Source: JALYGK01 sp036259835
GTDB taxonomy: Bacteria; Actinomycetota; UBA4738
Assembly: GCA_036259835.1 (NCBI GenBank)
Contig: DATABA010000031.1
Span: 5,392-69,391 of the forward strand
Length of the DNA stretch: 64,000 bases
Reading direction: 5' to 3'
Position numbers and translations under genes: made by a program. Below the pieces are notes generated by a model. It was not told where the DNA came from. It saw only the letters and a list, made by a program, of their open reading frames with translations, and searched no databases. Each line of letters opens with the position of its first letter. The stretch's first letter is position 1. This document shows positions 8,625 through 16,796 of the stretch, one piece after another.

Positions 8625-10454
8625 GTGTCGCTGATCGCCCCAACCATCGAAGATCGGTATCAGATCGTCACGAAGGTCGCCTCCGGCGGGATGGGTGTTG
8701 TCTACCGCGGCCACGATCCCATTCTCCTTCGCGATGTCGCGATCAAGGTTCTCCACCCTCACCTCGCGGGCGACCACGGGTTTGTCGACCGGTTCCGCCG
8801 TGAAGCTCGCGCGGCCGGAATCCTGAACCACCCGAACATCGTCGGGGTGTACGACTGGGGTTCGACCGACGGCACGTACTTCATGGTCATGGAGTTCGTT
8901 CCGGGGGTGAACCTTCGCGCGGTTCTCACGGCGGCGCGTCGCCTCCAGCCAATGCAGGTGGTCGAAGTGGCCATTCCGGTCCTCCGGGCGCTCGAGCACG
9001 CGCACAAGCACGGAATCGTGCACCGCGACATCAAGCCCGAGAACATCCTGATCGCCCAAGCGGGCGGCGTGAAGGTCGCGGACTTCGGTCTGGCCCGGGC
9101 GTACGCGGAGTCGTCGGTCAGCCAGACCGATGGAATGGTCACCGGGACCGTGCAGTACCTGGCTCCCGAGCAGATTCAAGGCAGTCCTGCCGATCCCCGA
9201 ACCGATCTCTACGCGCTCGGCATCGTGATGTTCGAGATGCTGACCGGACGGGCGCCGTTCTCGGGCGAGACGTCACTGGCCATCGCGTACAAGCATCTGG
9301 CCACTCAGGTCCCGCCGCCCTCCTCGGTCGCGCCGGGGATCCCCCCGCACCTGGACCAGTTTGTTCTGTGGGCGACGGCCAAGAACCGCGACGCCAGACC
9401 GCCCTCCGCCAGAGCGCTGGGTCGCGAGCTCGAGCGAACGGTCCGGACGCTTCCACGAGCCCCCAGGGTGATCGAGGTCGCCTCGGAGACGTCTCCGGCC
9501 GAACCGCCGAGCGAGGAGCGGGCAACGACTGTCACCATTCCACGCCTCGCGCCGCCTCCACCACGCAAGCGACGGCGAGGTTGGGTGCTGGTCCCGGCCA
9601 TTCTTGGAGCGCTGGGGCTCCTCGGCGGAACGGCCTGGGCGGCCTGGGCCTATCTGGTTCCTCACTACACGCGCATCCCGGACGTCTACGGGCTGACGGT
9701 CCAGCAGGCCGAACACCGGCTGGAAGCGGCCGGGCTCGACCCTCGAAACGGTGCGGGGGTGTTCTCTCGGACCGTACCGGCCGGGCAGATCGTCCTGACC
9801 AAGCCGCCCTCGGGTGTTCGGGTCGAGAAAGGCGATGAGGTGGTCCTCGTCCCGTCCGTCGGGCCTGAGCTCCGTCCGGTTCCCGGTGTGGAGGGAAAGC
9901 GCGAGGCCGCGGCAACCAGACTGCTCGAGAGGGCCGGTTTCGAGCCGAAAGTGAAGCGCGCCTACGACGACGAAGTCCCGCCGGGCAGGGTCATTCGGCA
10001 GAGCACGGAAGAGGGTGTGCGGCTCGAACGTGGCGCCCCGGTAACCATCACCATCAGCCGGGGTCCCGCGCCGGTCGAAATCCCGGAGCTTGCCGGCCGA
10101 CAGGCTTCGGAGGCCGCGCTCACGTTGGAAACGCTCGGCTTCGAAGTCGACGAAACCGAGGAGTTCTCCGTAGAAGTCGAGCGCGGTCTGGTGATCCGGA
10201 CGCAGCCAGACGCCGGACAGAAGGAACTTCCGGGCTCCACCGTCACCATCGTGATCTCGAAAGGACCGCGGCAATTCACGATGCCGAACGTCGTCGGCAT
10301 GACCGTGGTCGATGCTCGGGCCGAACTCGAAGGACGCGGGCTGCACGTCAAGGTGATCCGCCTGCCCGGATTCCAGGGAACGGACGTCCAGCTTCAGCGT
10401 CCCGACGCGGGGGCGACGGTGCGGGAAGGCGAAGAGGTCTCTATCTACGCCTGA
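8625..10454 (+). CDS. Transmembrane Ser/Thr protein kinase with four PASTA domains (PknB family)
   Basis: A 609-residue receptor kinase. The cytosolic kinase domain (about residues 11-270) has the glycine loop ASGGMG, the VAIK lysine, HRDIKPEN near 133-140, DFGLA at 153 and the APEQ motif. A Pro/Arg-rich juxtamembrane linker leads to one helix (about 319-342). Outside the membrane are four PASTA repeats, starting near residues 348, 418, 483 and 550, each with a Pro-Asp/Glu-hydrophobic-x-Gly start. The family senses muropeptides or lipid II and phosphorylates cell-wall and division proteins. Here it is not beside ftsI, rodA or pknA as in many actinobacteria but next to endonuclease IV. Confidence 0.93.
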   Translation: MSLIAPTIEDRYQIVTKVASGGMGVVYRGHDPILLRDVAIKVLHPHLAGDHGFVDRFRREARAAGILNHPNIVGVYDWGSTDGTYFMVMEFVPGVNLRAVLTAARRLQPMQVVEVAIPVLRALEHAHKHGIVHRDIKPENILIAQAGGVKVADFGLARAYAESSVSQTDGMVTGTVQYLAPEQIQGSPADPRTDLYALGIVMFEMLTGRAPFSGETSLAIAYKHLATQVPPPSSVAPGIPPHLDQFVLWATAKNRDARPPSARALGRELERTVRTLPRAPRVIEVASETSPAEPPSEERATTVTIPRLAPPPPRKRRRGWVLVPAILGALGLLGGTAWAAWAYLVPHYTRIPDVYGLTVQQAEHRLEAAGLDPRNGAGVFSRTVPAGQIVLTKPPSGVRVEKGDEVVLVPSVGPELRPVPGVEGKREAAATRLLERAGFEPKVKRAYDDEVPPGRVIRQSTEEGVRLERGAPVTITISRGPAPVEIPELAGRQASEAALTLETLGFEVDETEEFSVEVERGLVIRTQPDAGQKELPGSTVTIVISKGPRQFTMPNVVGMTVVDARAELEGRGLHVKVIRLPGFQGTDVQLQRPDAGATVREGEEVSIYA

Positions 10455-10461
10455 GCGGATC

Positions 10462-11304
10462 CTGATCGGAGCCCACGTACCGACTAGAGGCGGGCTGGTC
10501 GGTGCCATCGAGTCCGCCAAGGCATGCGGCGCCGAGACCGCCCAGATCTGGGGCTCCAACCCGAGAGCGTGGGCCCACCCGAGCGTGAACGATTCGCTCA
10601 GGCGGCAATTCGTGGAGGGATGGCGTGAAGCCGGACTCGGACCACTGTTCGTCCATTCGCCCTATATGGTCAACGTCGCGTCCCCGAATCAGGATTTTCG
10701 ACGCCGTTCGGTCGAGCTGGCGCGGGCGACCGTGTCGCTGGCTGAGGACATCGAGGCGTCGGGCGTCGTCGTTCATGCCGGCGCCGGCGGCGCGGGCACG
10801 CCTCGGGCGCAAGCCGTCCGGGCCGCGGCCGATTCCCTCCGAGAAATCGCAGAGGAAGCGGACAGAACTCGCGTTCTGATCGAATTGACCGCCGGAGGCG
10901 CCGGAACGGTCGCATCGACGTTCACGGAGGCCTCCGAGCTTTTCGACGCGGCCGGCGGAGAGCAACGTCTCGCGCTCTGCGTGGACACGTGCCACCTCTT
11001 CGCCAGGGGCTACGCCCTCGAATCCGACGATGGCGTCGCCGAGTGCTTCGGTGAGTTACGTCAGCTTGGGTTGGACGGGCGTCTCCACCTCGTCCACGCG
11101 AACGATTCGATGCACGAGCGCGGTCAGCGGCGGGACAGTCACACGCACATCGGGAAGGGACGTATCGGCGAGGACGGATTCAGGGCGATCCTCGCCGATG
11201 CGTCCGTCAAGCGCTGCCCGGTGCTCTGCGAGACGCCGGGACGCCTCGAAGACCACGCGCGCAACATCGCGACGCTACGCCGCCTCAGCCCTTCCGGCGG
11301 TTAA
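10462..11304 (+). CDS. nfo: Deoxyribonuclease IV (endonuclease IV), apparent non-canonical start
   Basis: A 280-residue AP endonuclease of base-excision repair, with a metal-binding TIM barrel. Conserved blocks: N-terminal LIGAHVPTRGGL, QIWGSNPRAWAHP, FVHSPYMVNVASPN, GVVVHAGAGG, LIELTAGGAGT, CVDTCHLFARGY, LVHANDSMHERGQRRDSHTHIGKG-type metal ligands, and VLCETPGR. The first ATG/GTG/TTG in frame is GTG 10585, which would remove the conserved first 41 residues; upstream the frame offers only ATC 10459 and CTG 10462, 8 bp after the kinase stop. CTG 10462 is therefore given as the likely start. A sequence error that destroyed a normal start codon is the alternative. Confidence 0.85.
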   Translation: MIGAHVPTRGGLVGAIESAKACGAETAQIWGSNPRAWAHPSVNDSLRRQFVEGWREAGLGPLFVHSPYMVNVASPNQDFRRRSVELARATVSLAEDIEASGVVVHAGAGGAGTPRAQAVRAAADSLREIAEEADRTRVLIELTAGGAGTVASTFTEASELFDAAGGEQRLALCVDTCHLFARGYALESDDGVAECFGELRQLGLDGRLHLVHANDSMHERGQRRDSHTHIGKGRIGEDGFRAILADASVKRCPVLCETPGRLEDHARNIATLRRLSPSGG

Positions 11305-11311
11305 CCCCGGA

Positions 11312-12145
11312 TCAGGCCCGCTCGAGCTCGCCTCTGAGCTGCGTGACGGTCAGGTTCTCCACGCGAGTCCTGAGGTCCAGGTACAGGACGATGGTGACGA
11401 GCGCGGAGAACGGCGCCGTGATGATTTGTCCGATCGTCTGCATGATCAAAGCGAACGTCACGCTGTCCCCACCGATCCTCGTGAGGATGCTGTTGACCAC
11501 CTGCACGATGATCGCGGCCACGACGACCACGCCGAACACGTGCCAGAAGTGTCCCTTGACGAGATTCCACGACCGCCCCAGCGCTTTGGTTCCCCGTTGC
11601 CCCTCCATCACGACAGAGGGAACCGCGACGGCGAGCATCGCCAGGAAGATCAGTCCGGGGATGATCAGGAGGAGGAACCCAACGCCCACGATGATGGCCA
11701 CGAGGAACGACACCCACAGAACGCTCCCGAATCTCCGCAGACCCCATCGATAGCTGTCGCTGATGTCAACGCGCTCCCCGAGCGTGGCGCCGGCCGCCCC
11801 GCGAAGCAGCGCCGCCTGCAGGATCGCGTTGATGATCACGCCGATCGCAGCAGATATAAGCGCCGCGAGCAGGAACACGAACAGCCCCGGTGACTCCTGA
11901 ACCGTGAACGTTTGGCCGCCGATCGTCTGCGTCGTGGTGTCCGTGTCGGTAATGGCCCGCACGATGATGTAGCCAATGATCGTGAGCGGGATGACCACGA
12001 TGGCGACGATCGCGAAGAGCTGCAGGGCGTTCTTCCGGTAGATGTCGAGCGCGGTGCTGAAGATGTCGCCGAACGACCTCGGGGGGAGCGCCGGGTCGCC
12101 GGATGGCGGCGGTGGTACCGCGGGCGGTGGTGGTACGTCGGCCAT
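11312..12145 (-). CDS. Multi-pass membrane protein with Pro-rich N-terminus
   Basis: A 277-residue protein. Residues 1-25 are rich in proline (PPPPAVPPPPSG), followed by about six hydrophobic helices with the pattern of a family related to YciC and to the membrane domain of glycerophosphodiester phosphodiesterases: RSFGDIFSTALDIYRKNA, GWGLRRFGSVLW-type segment and ALGRSWNLVKGHFW. Such proteins have no proven enzymatic role. It converges with nfo (7 bp gap) and follows a small membrane-protein gene after 81 bp. Confidence 0.75.
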   Translation of the reverse strand: MADVPPPPAVPPPPSGDPALPPRSFGDIFSTALDIYRKNALQLFAIVAIVVIPLTIIGYIIVRAITDTDTTTQTIGGQTFTVQESPGLFVFLLAALISAAIGVIINAILQAALLRGAAGATLGERVDISDSYRWGLRRFGSVLWVSFLVAIIVGVGFLLLIIPGLIFLAMLAVAVPSVVMEGQRGTKALGRSWNLVKGHFWHVFGVVVVAAIIVQVVNSILTRIGGDSVTFALIMQTIGQIITAPFSALVTIVLYLDLRTRVENLTVTQLRGELERA

Positions 12146-12205
12146 GTGCTGGCTCCTTCCTGATTGGGTTGGTAGCGGCGGGAGTCTACCCGAGAAGGCT
12201 CCGGC

Positions 12206-12222
12206 CCGGTCAAACCGACCGG
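12206..12222 (-). other. Short intergenic hairpin
   Basis: CCGGTC and GACCGG form a perfect 6-bp stem with a 5-base loop just downstream of the stop of the gene at 12227-12628. It may slow transcription or stabilise the mRNA 3' end. There is no T-run on the minus strand after it, so it is not called a terminator. Confidence 0.3.
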
Positions 12223-12226
12223 TGGT

Positions 12227-12628
12227 TCATTCTTGGTCGGCCGGTTCGAAGTCTCCCGAGATCTGTCGAAGAGCGACGAACGCAAAGGCGTCGAGCGCCA
12301 GCGCGAGCAGCGCCGAAACAGGCTGCTTGAACAAGGCGAACAGCAGCAGGACGGCCGAGGACACGAGCAGCCACATGGCGAGCCGCCACCCCGTTCGCCG
12401 AATCACCCGAATACCCGCGACGATCTGCGAGACGCTGAACACGACCAGGAGCATCGCCAACAGGGCGAAGATCACGCCGGAGGTGGATGCCACCCCGAAC
12501 AGGAAGTACGCGGTCAACAGACCCACGATGGCGCCCACGACGACCAGTGCCCCCACGCCGTTCGCCTGATTGACGGAGGTTCTGTTTCGCCGCCGCGCCT
12601 GCTCTTCCTGCGATCGTTCTTCCGCCAC
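12227..12628 (-). CDS. Small four-helix membrane protein, unknown function
   Basis: A 133-residue protein: a charged N-terminus (AEERSQEEQARRRNR) followed by about four hydrophobic segments (GALVVVGAIVGLLTAYFLF, FALLAMLLVVFSVSQIVAG, LAMWLLVSSAVLLLFALF and a final one). GTG 12628 is supported by a strong GGAGGAAACAAC ribosome-binding site, although the frame is open further upstream into the neighbouring gene. It begins 14 bp after the sulfite-oxidase-fold gene and probably belongs to the same operon. Family not recognised. Confidence 0.75.
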   Translation of the reverse strand: MAEERSQEEQARRRNRTSVNQANGVGALVVVGAIVGLLTAYFLFGVASTSGVIFALLAMLLVVFSVSQIVAGIRVIRRTGWRLAMWLLVSSAVLLLFALFKQPVSALLALALDAFAFVALRQISGDFEPADQE

Positions 12629-12642
12629 GTTGTTTCCTCCGG

Positions 12643-13257
12643 CTACGGTTCGGTCTCCGATTCCCGGCTCTCCTGGTACGAATACCGCTCCTCCCGCCAG
12701 GGATCCGCGTGGTTGTGGTACCCACGAACCTCCCAAAATCCGCGCCGGTTTTCTGCGGTCAGCTCGACGGCCCGAACCCATTTCGCGCTCTTCCACGCAT
12801 ACCGCTTGGGGACCACCAGTCGAAGCGGGAAACCGTGCTCAGGAGCGAGGGGCTCTCCTCGGTTCCCCCACGCAAGAAGGACGTCGTCATCCATCATCGC
12901 CTCGAGCGAGAGATTCGACGTATACCCGTGGTCGCAGTGCGCCACGACCCACGCCGCTTCCGGCTTGGGCCGAGCGCGCTCGGCGATGGTCCGGAACGGA
13001 ACCCCTTCCCACTCGTTGTCCAGGGTCGTCCACCCGGTCACGCAGTGCATGTCGGCGCCCACCCTTGTCGGTCCAAGTGCCTTGAGCTCCGAGTAGCTCA
13101 GCGTGTACTCCTCCTCCACGGCCCCGAAGACCCTGAAGTCCCACGTCGCCTCGTCGAACCGCGGGATCGCGCCGTAATGCAGAACGGGCCACCCCTTCAC
13201 CAGGCGCTGACCGGGCGGAATCCGGACCGCGATCTCTTCGGGATACCTGCGGGCCAT
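12643..13257 (-). CDS. Molybdopterin-dependent oxidoreductase, sulfite-oxidase fold, cytoplasmic
   Basis: A 204-residue protein with only the molybdopterin-binding domain of the sulfite oxidase family. The cofactor-ligating cysteine is in MHCVTGWTTLDNEWEGVP; other family blocks are VVAHCDHGYTSNLSLE, LLAWGNRGEPLAPEHGFPLRLVVPKRYAWKSAKWV and the terminal GFWEVRGYHNHADPW. It lacks the twin-arginine signal of MsrP/YedY and the dimerisation and haem domains of true sulfite oxidase, so the substrate is unknown. ATG 13257 lies 2 bp after the threonine aldolase stop. Confidence 0.85.
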   Translation of the reverse strand: MARRYPEEIAVRIPPGQRLVKGWPVLHYGAIPRFDEATWDFRVFGAVEEEYTLSYSELKALGPTRVGADMHCVTGWTTLDNEWEGVPFRTIAERARPKPEAAWVVAHCDHGYTSNLSLEAMMDDDVLLAWGNRGEPLAPEHGFPLRLVVPKRYAWKSAKWVRAVELTAENRRGFWEVRGYHNHADPWREERYSYQESRESETEP

Positions 13258-13259
13258 CG

Positions 13260-14312
13260 CTACGCGTCCTGCCCTCGTTTGAGATCTGCGGTGACCCTGT
13301 GCCAAGCCGCGACCGCCGTGTCAACGTCGCCGGCGGAAACGTCGCGATGCGTCACGAACCTGAGTTTTCCCGCGACGACGTTCGCCAGGACATCGTGTTC
13401 CCGCAACCGGCCCATGAGGTCGACCGTGGAGATCCCAAGGGAGGCCGGGTCGACGAAAACGATGTTGGTTTCCACGCCGCCGGGATCCACCGAACCCGGG
13501 GTCGCCTCGGCGATCCCTTCGGCAAGCCGCCGGGCGTTTGCGTGATCCTCCTCCAGCCGGCCCGGCCCTTCCTCCAGTGCGACCAGTCCTGCGGCCGCCA
13601 CCACGCCAGCCTGTCGCCACGCCCCTCCGAACAGGATTTTGACCCGCCTCGCTTCCTGGACGAACGCTTCCGACCCGCACAGGACCGACCCAATCGGCGC
13701 TCCGAGCCCCTTCGACAGCGACAGCATCATGGTGTCCACTTCGGCCGCGTACTCCCCGACCGGTGTCCCGCTGGCCACGCTGGCATTGAAGATCCGGGCG
13801 CCGTCCAGATAGACCGGAACACCGGCCTCATCCGTGACCTTCCGGATCGCCCGGAGTTCGTCCGCCGGCATGACGGTCCCGCCACCGACCTGGTGCGTGT
13901 TCTCGAGAGACACGAGGTCGACTACCCGGACGTCGAACGGGTCCGGCACCAGCGCCTGCGCGACCATGTCCGCGGTGAGCTGGCCTCTCGAGGCCGCGAT
14001 CGGCCGAAAGGCGATTCCGGAGAGCACCGCCGCCGAGTGAAGCTCCACCGTTGAGACGTGCGACGTCCCCTCACACACCACGAAGTGCCCGGAGCGAACG
14101 AACACGTGAAGCGCGATCTCGTTCGCCATCGTTCCGGTGGCCACATACAGCGCCGCTTCCTTGCCCGTGATCTCGGCGCAGCGCTCCTGGAGCCGGTTTA
14201 CCGTGGGATCGTCGCCGTACCAGTCGTCTCCGACCTCCGCCTCTGCCATGGCCGTTCGCATGGCCGGTGTGGGCCGGGTCACCGTATCGGAACGCAGGTC
14301 GATCGGCCGCAT
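13260..14312 (-). CDS. ltaE: Low-specificity L-threonine aldolase
   Basis: A 350-residue PLP enzyme (fold type I) that splits threonine or allo-threonine into glycine and acetaldehyde. Typical blocks are IDLRSDTVTRPTPAMR at the N-terminus, ALYVATGTMANEIAL, LENTHQVGGGTVMP, VYLDGARIFNA, and the PLP lysine K201 in SLSKGLGAPIGS. Its ATG shares one base with the pfp stop (TGATG), so translation is coupled. Alanine racemase or beta-eliminating lyase activity cannot be excluded, but the motif set fits LtaE best. Confidence 0.9.
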   Translation of the reverse strand: MRPIDLRSDTVTRPTPAMRTAMAEAEVGDDWYGDDPTVNRLQERCAEITGKEAALYVATGTMANEIALHVFVRSGHFVVCEGTSHVSTVELHSAAVLSGIAFRPIAASRGQLTADMVAQALVPDPFDVRVVDLVSLENTHQVGGGTVMPADELRAIRKVTDEAGVPVYLDGARIFNASVASGTPVGEYAAEVDTMMLSLSKGLGAPIGSVLCGSEAFVQEARRVKILFGGAWRQAGVVAAAGLVALEEGPGRLEEDHANARRLAEGIAEATPGSVDPGGVETNIVFVDPASLGISTVDLMGRLREHDVLANVVAGKLRFVTHRDVSAGDVDTAVAAWHRVTADLKRGQDA

Positions 14313-15622
14313 CAGTCGGGTCCGTACATCTGGACGAGATAGCCGAAGCGGTCGCGGAAGGCCTCAGGGCTCATGTTGGCCGCGGCGGCGATCGGTTTGA
14401 GCTTCTCCGGATCGTCGAGGTCCTCCTGTTCCAGACGGATCATGTATTCGGTCGCCACTCGGTATGTCCCGCTGCCTATGTTCACTTCCCGTGTCCGCGG
14501 ACGGCCGGTCTGAGGATCGGTGAAGGACCCGAACGGCAGGGGAACCATGTGGTCCTCCTGGATGGTGATCATCGCGCCGTGCTCCGGACGACCCGAGTCC
14601 ATGAGACCGCGGAGATAATCGATGGCACCGTATCCCAGGTCCCTGGTGTAGCCGATGTCGAAGGGAATGGGCGGGGCGCACCGGAGCTCGTAGCCGATGT
14701 TCTTCGGCGTGATGGTGATCTTCTGACCACGAGCCTTGAACCGTGCCCGGACCATGTCGGCCAGGACACTGTCGAGGACCAGCTCGCCCAAGCGGATGTG
14801 ACCGTGCTCGTCGCGTTCGATGTTCGGCATGGCGGCGGACAGCTCCTCCTCGGAGAGCCGCAGCGCGATCCCCTCGGAGAAGACCGCCACGCCAAACGGA
14901 CGGCCGTGTGCGATTCGCTTCAGGATGGATGTCTCGAGCAGGTCGACCAGGTGATCGAGCCGAATGGGCGCGTCCTTGGCGAACTCCTCTGCAATTACGG
15001 TGAGGGTCGCACCGGCCGCCTTGCCGATGCCCACCGCCAGGTGACCGGCGGACCGTCCCATGGCCAGCACGAAGAACCATCGCCTGGTCGTCATGGCGTC
15101 CGTCATGAGGTTGTTCACCAGCTCGACGCCGACCGACCGCGCCGTCTCGAAACCGAACGTCTGGATTCCTCCCGGGAGCGGCAGGTCGTTGTCGATGGTC
15201 TTCGGAACGTGAGCCACTCTGATCCGTCCGCCCGCCGCCTCCGCGACCTTCGAGGCCGAAAAGGCAGTGTCGTCCCCGCCAATCGTGACGAGCACGTTGA
15301 CGCCGAGCCCCTCCAGCGCCTTGAGGGTGTTCGACATGCGCCAATCGGGGTCGGTTGCGGTCGGATCGGGCACAGTGGGATTCGCTCGCGAGGTGAACAG
15401 CACCGATCCGCCCATTTGATGAATGCGGGAAACGTCGGCGATCCCTAGGTGCTGAACGTGCGCCGTCGAGCCTTCGATGAGGTGCTGAAAGCCGTCCAGA
15501 ATGCCGACCACGTTCCAGCCGCTATTGACGGCTTCAATGGTTGCTGCTGAGATGACGGAATTGATGCCAGGAGCCGGACCTCCCCCGCACAGTATGCCGA
15601 GCGTGACATTGCGCTGGCTCAT
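14312..15622 (-). CDS. pfp: 6-phosphofructokinase, probably pyrophosphate-dependent
   Basis: A 436-residue phosphofructokinase. Start ATG 15622 matches the conserved N-terminus SQRNVTLGILCGGGPAPGIN; the open frame further upstream has no similarity. The phosphoryl-donor site reads GGDDTA at 115-120 (Asp at the second position instead of the Gly of ATP enzymes) and PKTIDND at 140-146 (Lys instead of Gly); both are known marks of PPi-dependent enzymes. The fructose-6-phosphate loop is LAMGRSAGHLA. The reaction is reversible, so it can serve glycolysis and gluconeogenesis. Coupled to ltaE. Confidence 0.88.
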   Translation of the reverse strand: MSQRNVTLGILCGGGPAPGINSVISAATIEAVNSGWNVVGILDGFQHLIEGSTAHVQHLGIADVSRIHQMGGSVLFTSRANPTVPDPTATDPDWRMSNTLKALEGLGVNVLVTIGGDDTAFSASKVAEAAGGRIRVAHVPKTIDNDLPLPGGIQTFGFETARSVGVELVNNLMTDAMTTRRWFFVLAMGRSAGHLAVGIGKAAGATLTVIAEEFAKDAPIRLDHLVDLLETSILKRIAHGRPFGVAVFSEGIALRLSEEELSAAMPNIERDEHGHIRLGELVLDSVLADMVRARFKARGQKITITPKNIGYELRCAPPIPFDIGYTRDLGYGAIDYLRGLMDSGRPEHGAMITIQEDHMVPLPFGSFTDPQTGRPRTREVNIGSGTYRVATEYMIRLEQEDLDDPEKLKPIAAAANMSPEAFRDRFGYLVQMYGPD

Positions 15623-15636
15623 GGACGTCGGCCGCG

Positions 15637-15642
15637 ACTGTA
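15637..15642 (-). promoter_or_regulatory. Possible -10 box of pfp operon
   Basis: TACAGT on the minus strand, 15 bp upstream of the pfp ATG, would give a leader of only about 8 nt. The -35 position reads TTCTCC. The 86-bp divergent region between pfp and the RlpA-like gene holds nothing else recognisable. Confidence 0.35.
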
Positions 15643-15708
15643 CCTCAAGGCGAGTGCAGGGAGAACCGATGGAGCAACTGGCGTCGACCCATACAGCCAG
15701 GGAACTCC

Positions 15709-16767
15709 ATGCGAACCAAATCCGCTCTCGTGCTGGCGCTCGCCCTGACGGCGACCCCAGCGTTTCCGGCGCGGGCCACCTCCCCATTCTCGTCTGACCC
15801 GCCGCTCTTCCAGACGACCGGGACTGGGCCTCAGGCCGAGACCTCCATTCAGGACGTCCTCAGCCGGCTGCGGGAGATGACGGACGAGTACCGGCGAATT
15901 CAGGAGGGGCTGGAACAGGCCGCGACCGACCTTAAGCTGACCGCGCGGCGGCGTGACGACCTCAGCGCGCAGCTTGTCCAGGCACAGGACGATCTGGATG
16001 GCGAGGCCGTCCGGGTCTATCGGGAGGGCGCCGGCACCGCGCTCGAGCTCATCCTCGGAGCGGAGACCACCAGCGACCTGGCGGCAATCGGTCAGATCAC
16101 CAATCGAACGCTGGAGGTCCGGAACCAGACCATCGAGCGGGTGACGTATTTGCGCTCGGCAGCCAACCAGACGCAGAGCCTGCTCCGCGCGCGTCAAACC
16201 GAACTGCAGTCGTCTGCCCGACGGCTCCGAACGCTCGCATCCCGGATCTTCGCGGGATTGGATCGCGCGCAGGCCATCGCCGTTCAGTCCGGTCTGGCCC
16301 AGAGCGGCCTTCTGGAGCAACAGCAGGCGTTCGAGGAACTGACCGGCGAAGCGGCAAACAGCCTTTCGGCGTTGGTCGCGGTGGCAACCGGGGCGAATCA
16401 AGTTGGTTCCCTCTCGCTTCTCGGTCCGACCGGCGGGCGAACGTGCGCGATTCCGAGTGGGCTGCGCCCGACGGGACAGACGCTCGCGGGCCAGGCGTCC
16501 TACTACGGGTGGGAGCTCGCTGGAAACCACACCGCCAGTGGAGCGGTGTTCGATCCGCGGCTCTTCACCGCCGCGCACAAAACGCTGCCACTCGGAACGT
16601 TCCTGCGGGTTCAGTACGGAGGACGCTGCGCCGTCGTCCTGGTCAACGACCGCGGGCCATACGTCGGTCCGAGAATCATCGACCTCTCTCAGGGCGCGGC
16701 GGAATACCTCGGCATGCTTTCGTCCGGCGTCGGCTACGTGACGGCCGAAATCCTGGTCCCCGCGTAA
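15709..16767 (+). CDS. Secreted coiled-coil protein with C-terminal RlpA-like double-psi beta-barrel
   Basis: A 352-residue exported protein. Residues 1-24 form a Sec signal peptide (basic MRTK, hydrophobic core, cleavage near ARA). A long coiled coil (about 45-240) rich in Glu, Gln, Arg and Leu follows, as in PcsB- or RipA-type peptidoglycan regulators. The C-terminal domain (about 255-350) contains GQASYYGWELAGNHTASGAVFDP, AAHKTLPLGTFLRV and VVLVNDRGPYVGPRIIDLS, the RlpA fold, including the catalytic-type Asp of lytic transglycosylases. No lipobox or SPOR domain is present. Likely acts on the cell wall. Confidence 0.88.
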   Translation: MRTKSALVLALALTATPAFPARATSPFSSDPPLFQTTGTGPQAETSIQDVLSRLREMTDEYRRIQEGLEQAATDLKLTARRRDDLSAQLVQAQDDLDGEAVRVYREGAGTALELILGAETTSDLAAIGQITNRTLEVRNQTIERVTYLRSAANQTQSLLRARQTELQSSARRLRTLASRIFAGLDRAQAIAVQSGLAQSGLLEQQQAFEELTGEAANSLSALVAVATGANQVGSLSLLGPTGGRTCAIPSGLRPTGQTLAGQASYYGWELAGNHTASGAVFDPRLFTAAHKTLPLGTFLRVQYGGRCAVVLVNDRGPYVGPRIIDLSQGAAEYLGMLSSGVGYVTAEILVPA

Positions 16768-16796
16768 CCCGAAGCACCGAACAGCGCTGCGATAGC

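Noticed and set aside
9273..10559. 428-residue antisense frame under the PASTA kinase
   Set aside because: Shadow frame in GC-rich DNA; the sense gene has clear kinase motifs.
12206..12222. Intrinsic terminator after the 12227-12628 gene
   Set aside because: Stem is present but no T-run follows on the minus strand; kept only as a hairpin.
14267..15448. 393-residue antisense frame under pfp
   Set aside because: His/Arg/Asp-rich shadow; the sense gene is a well-conserved phosphofructokinase.
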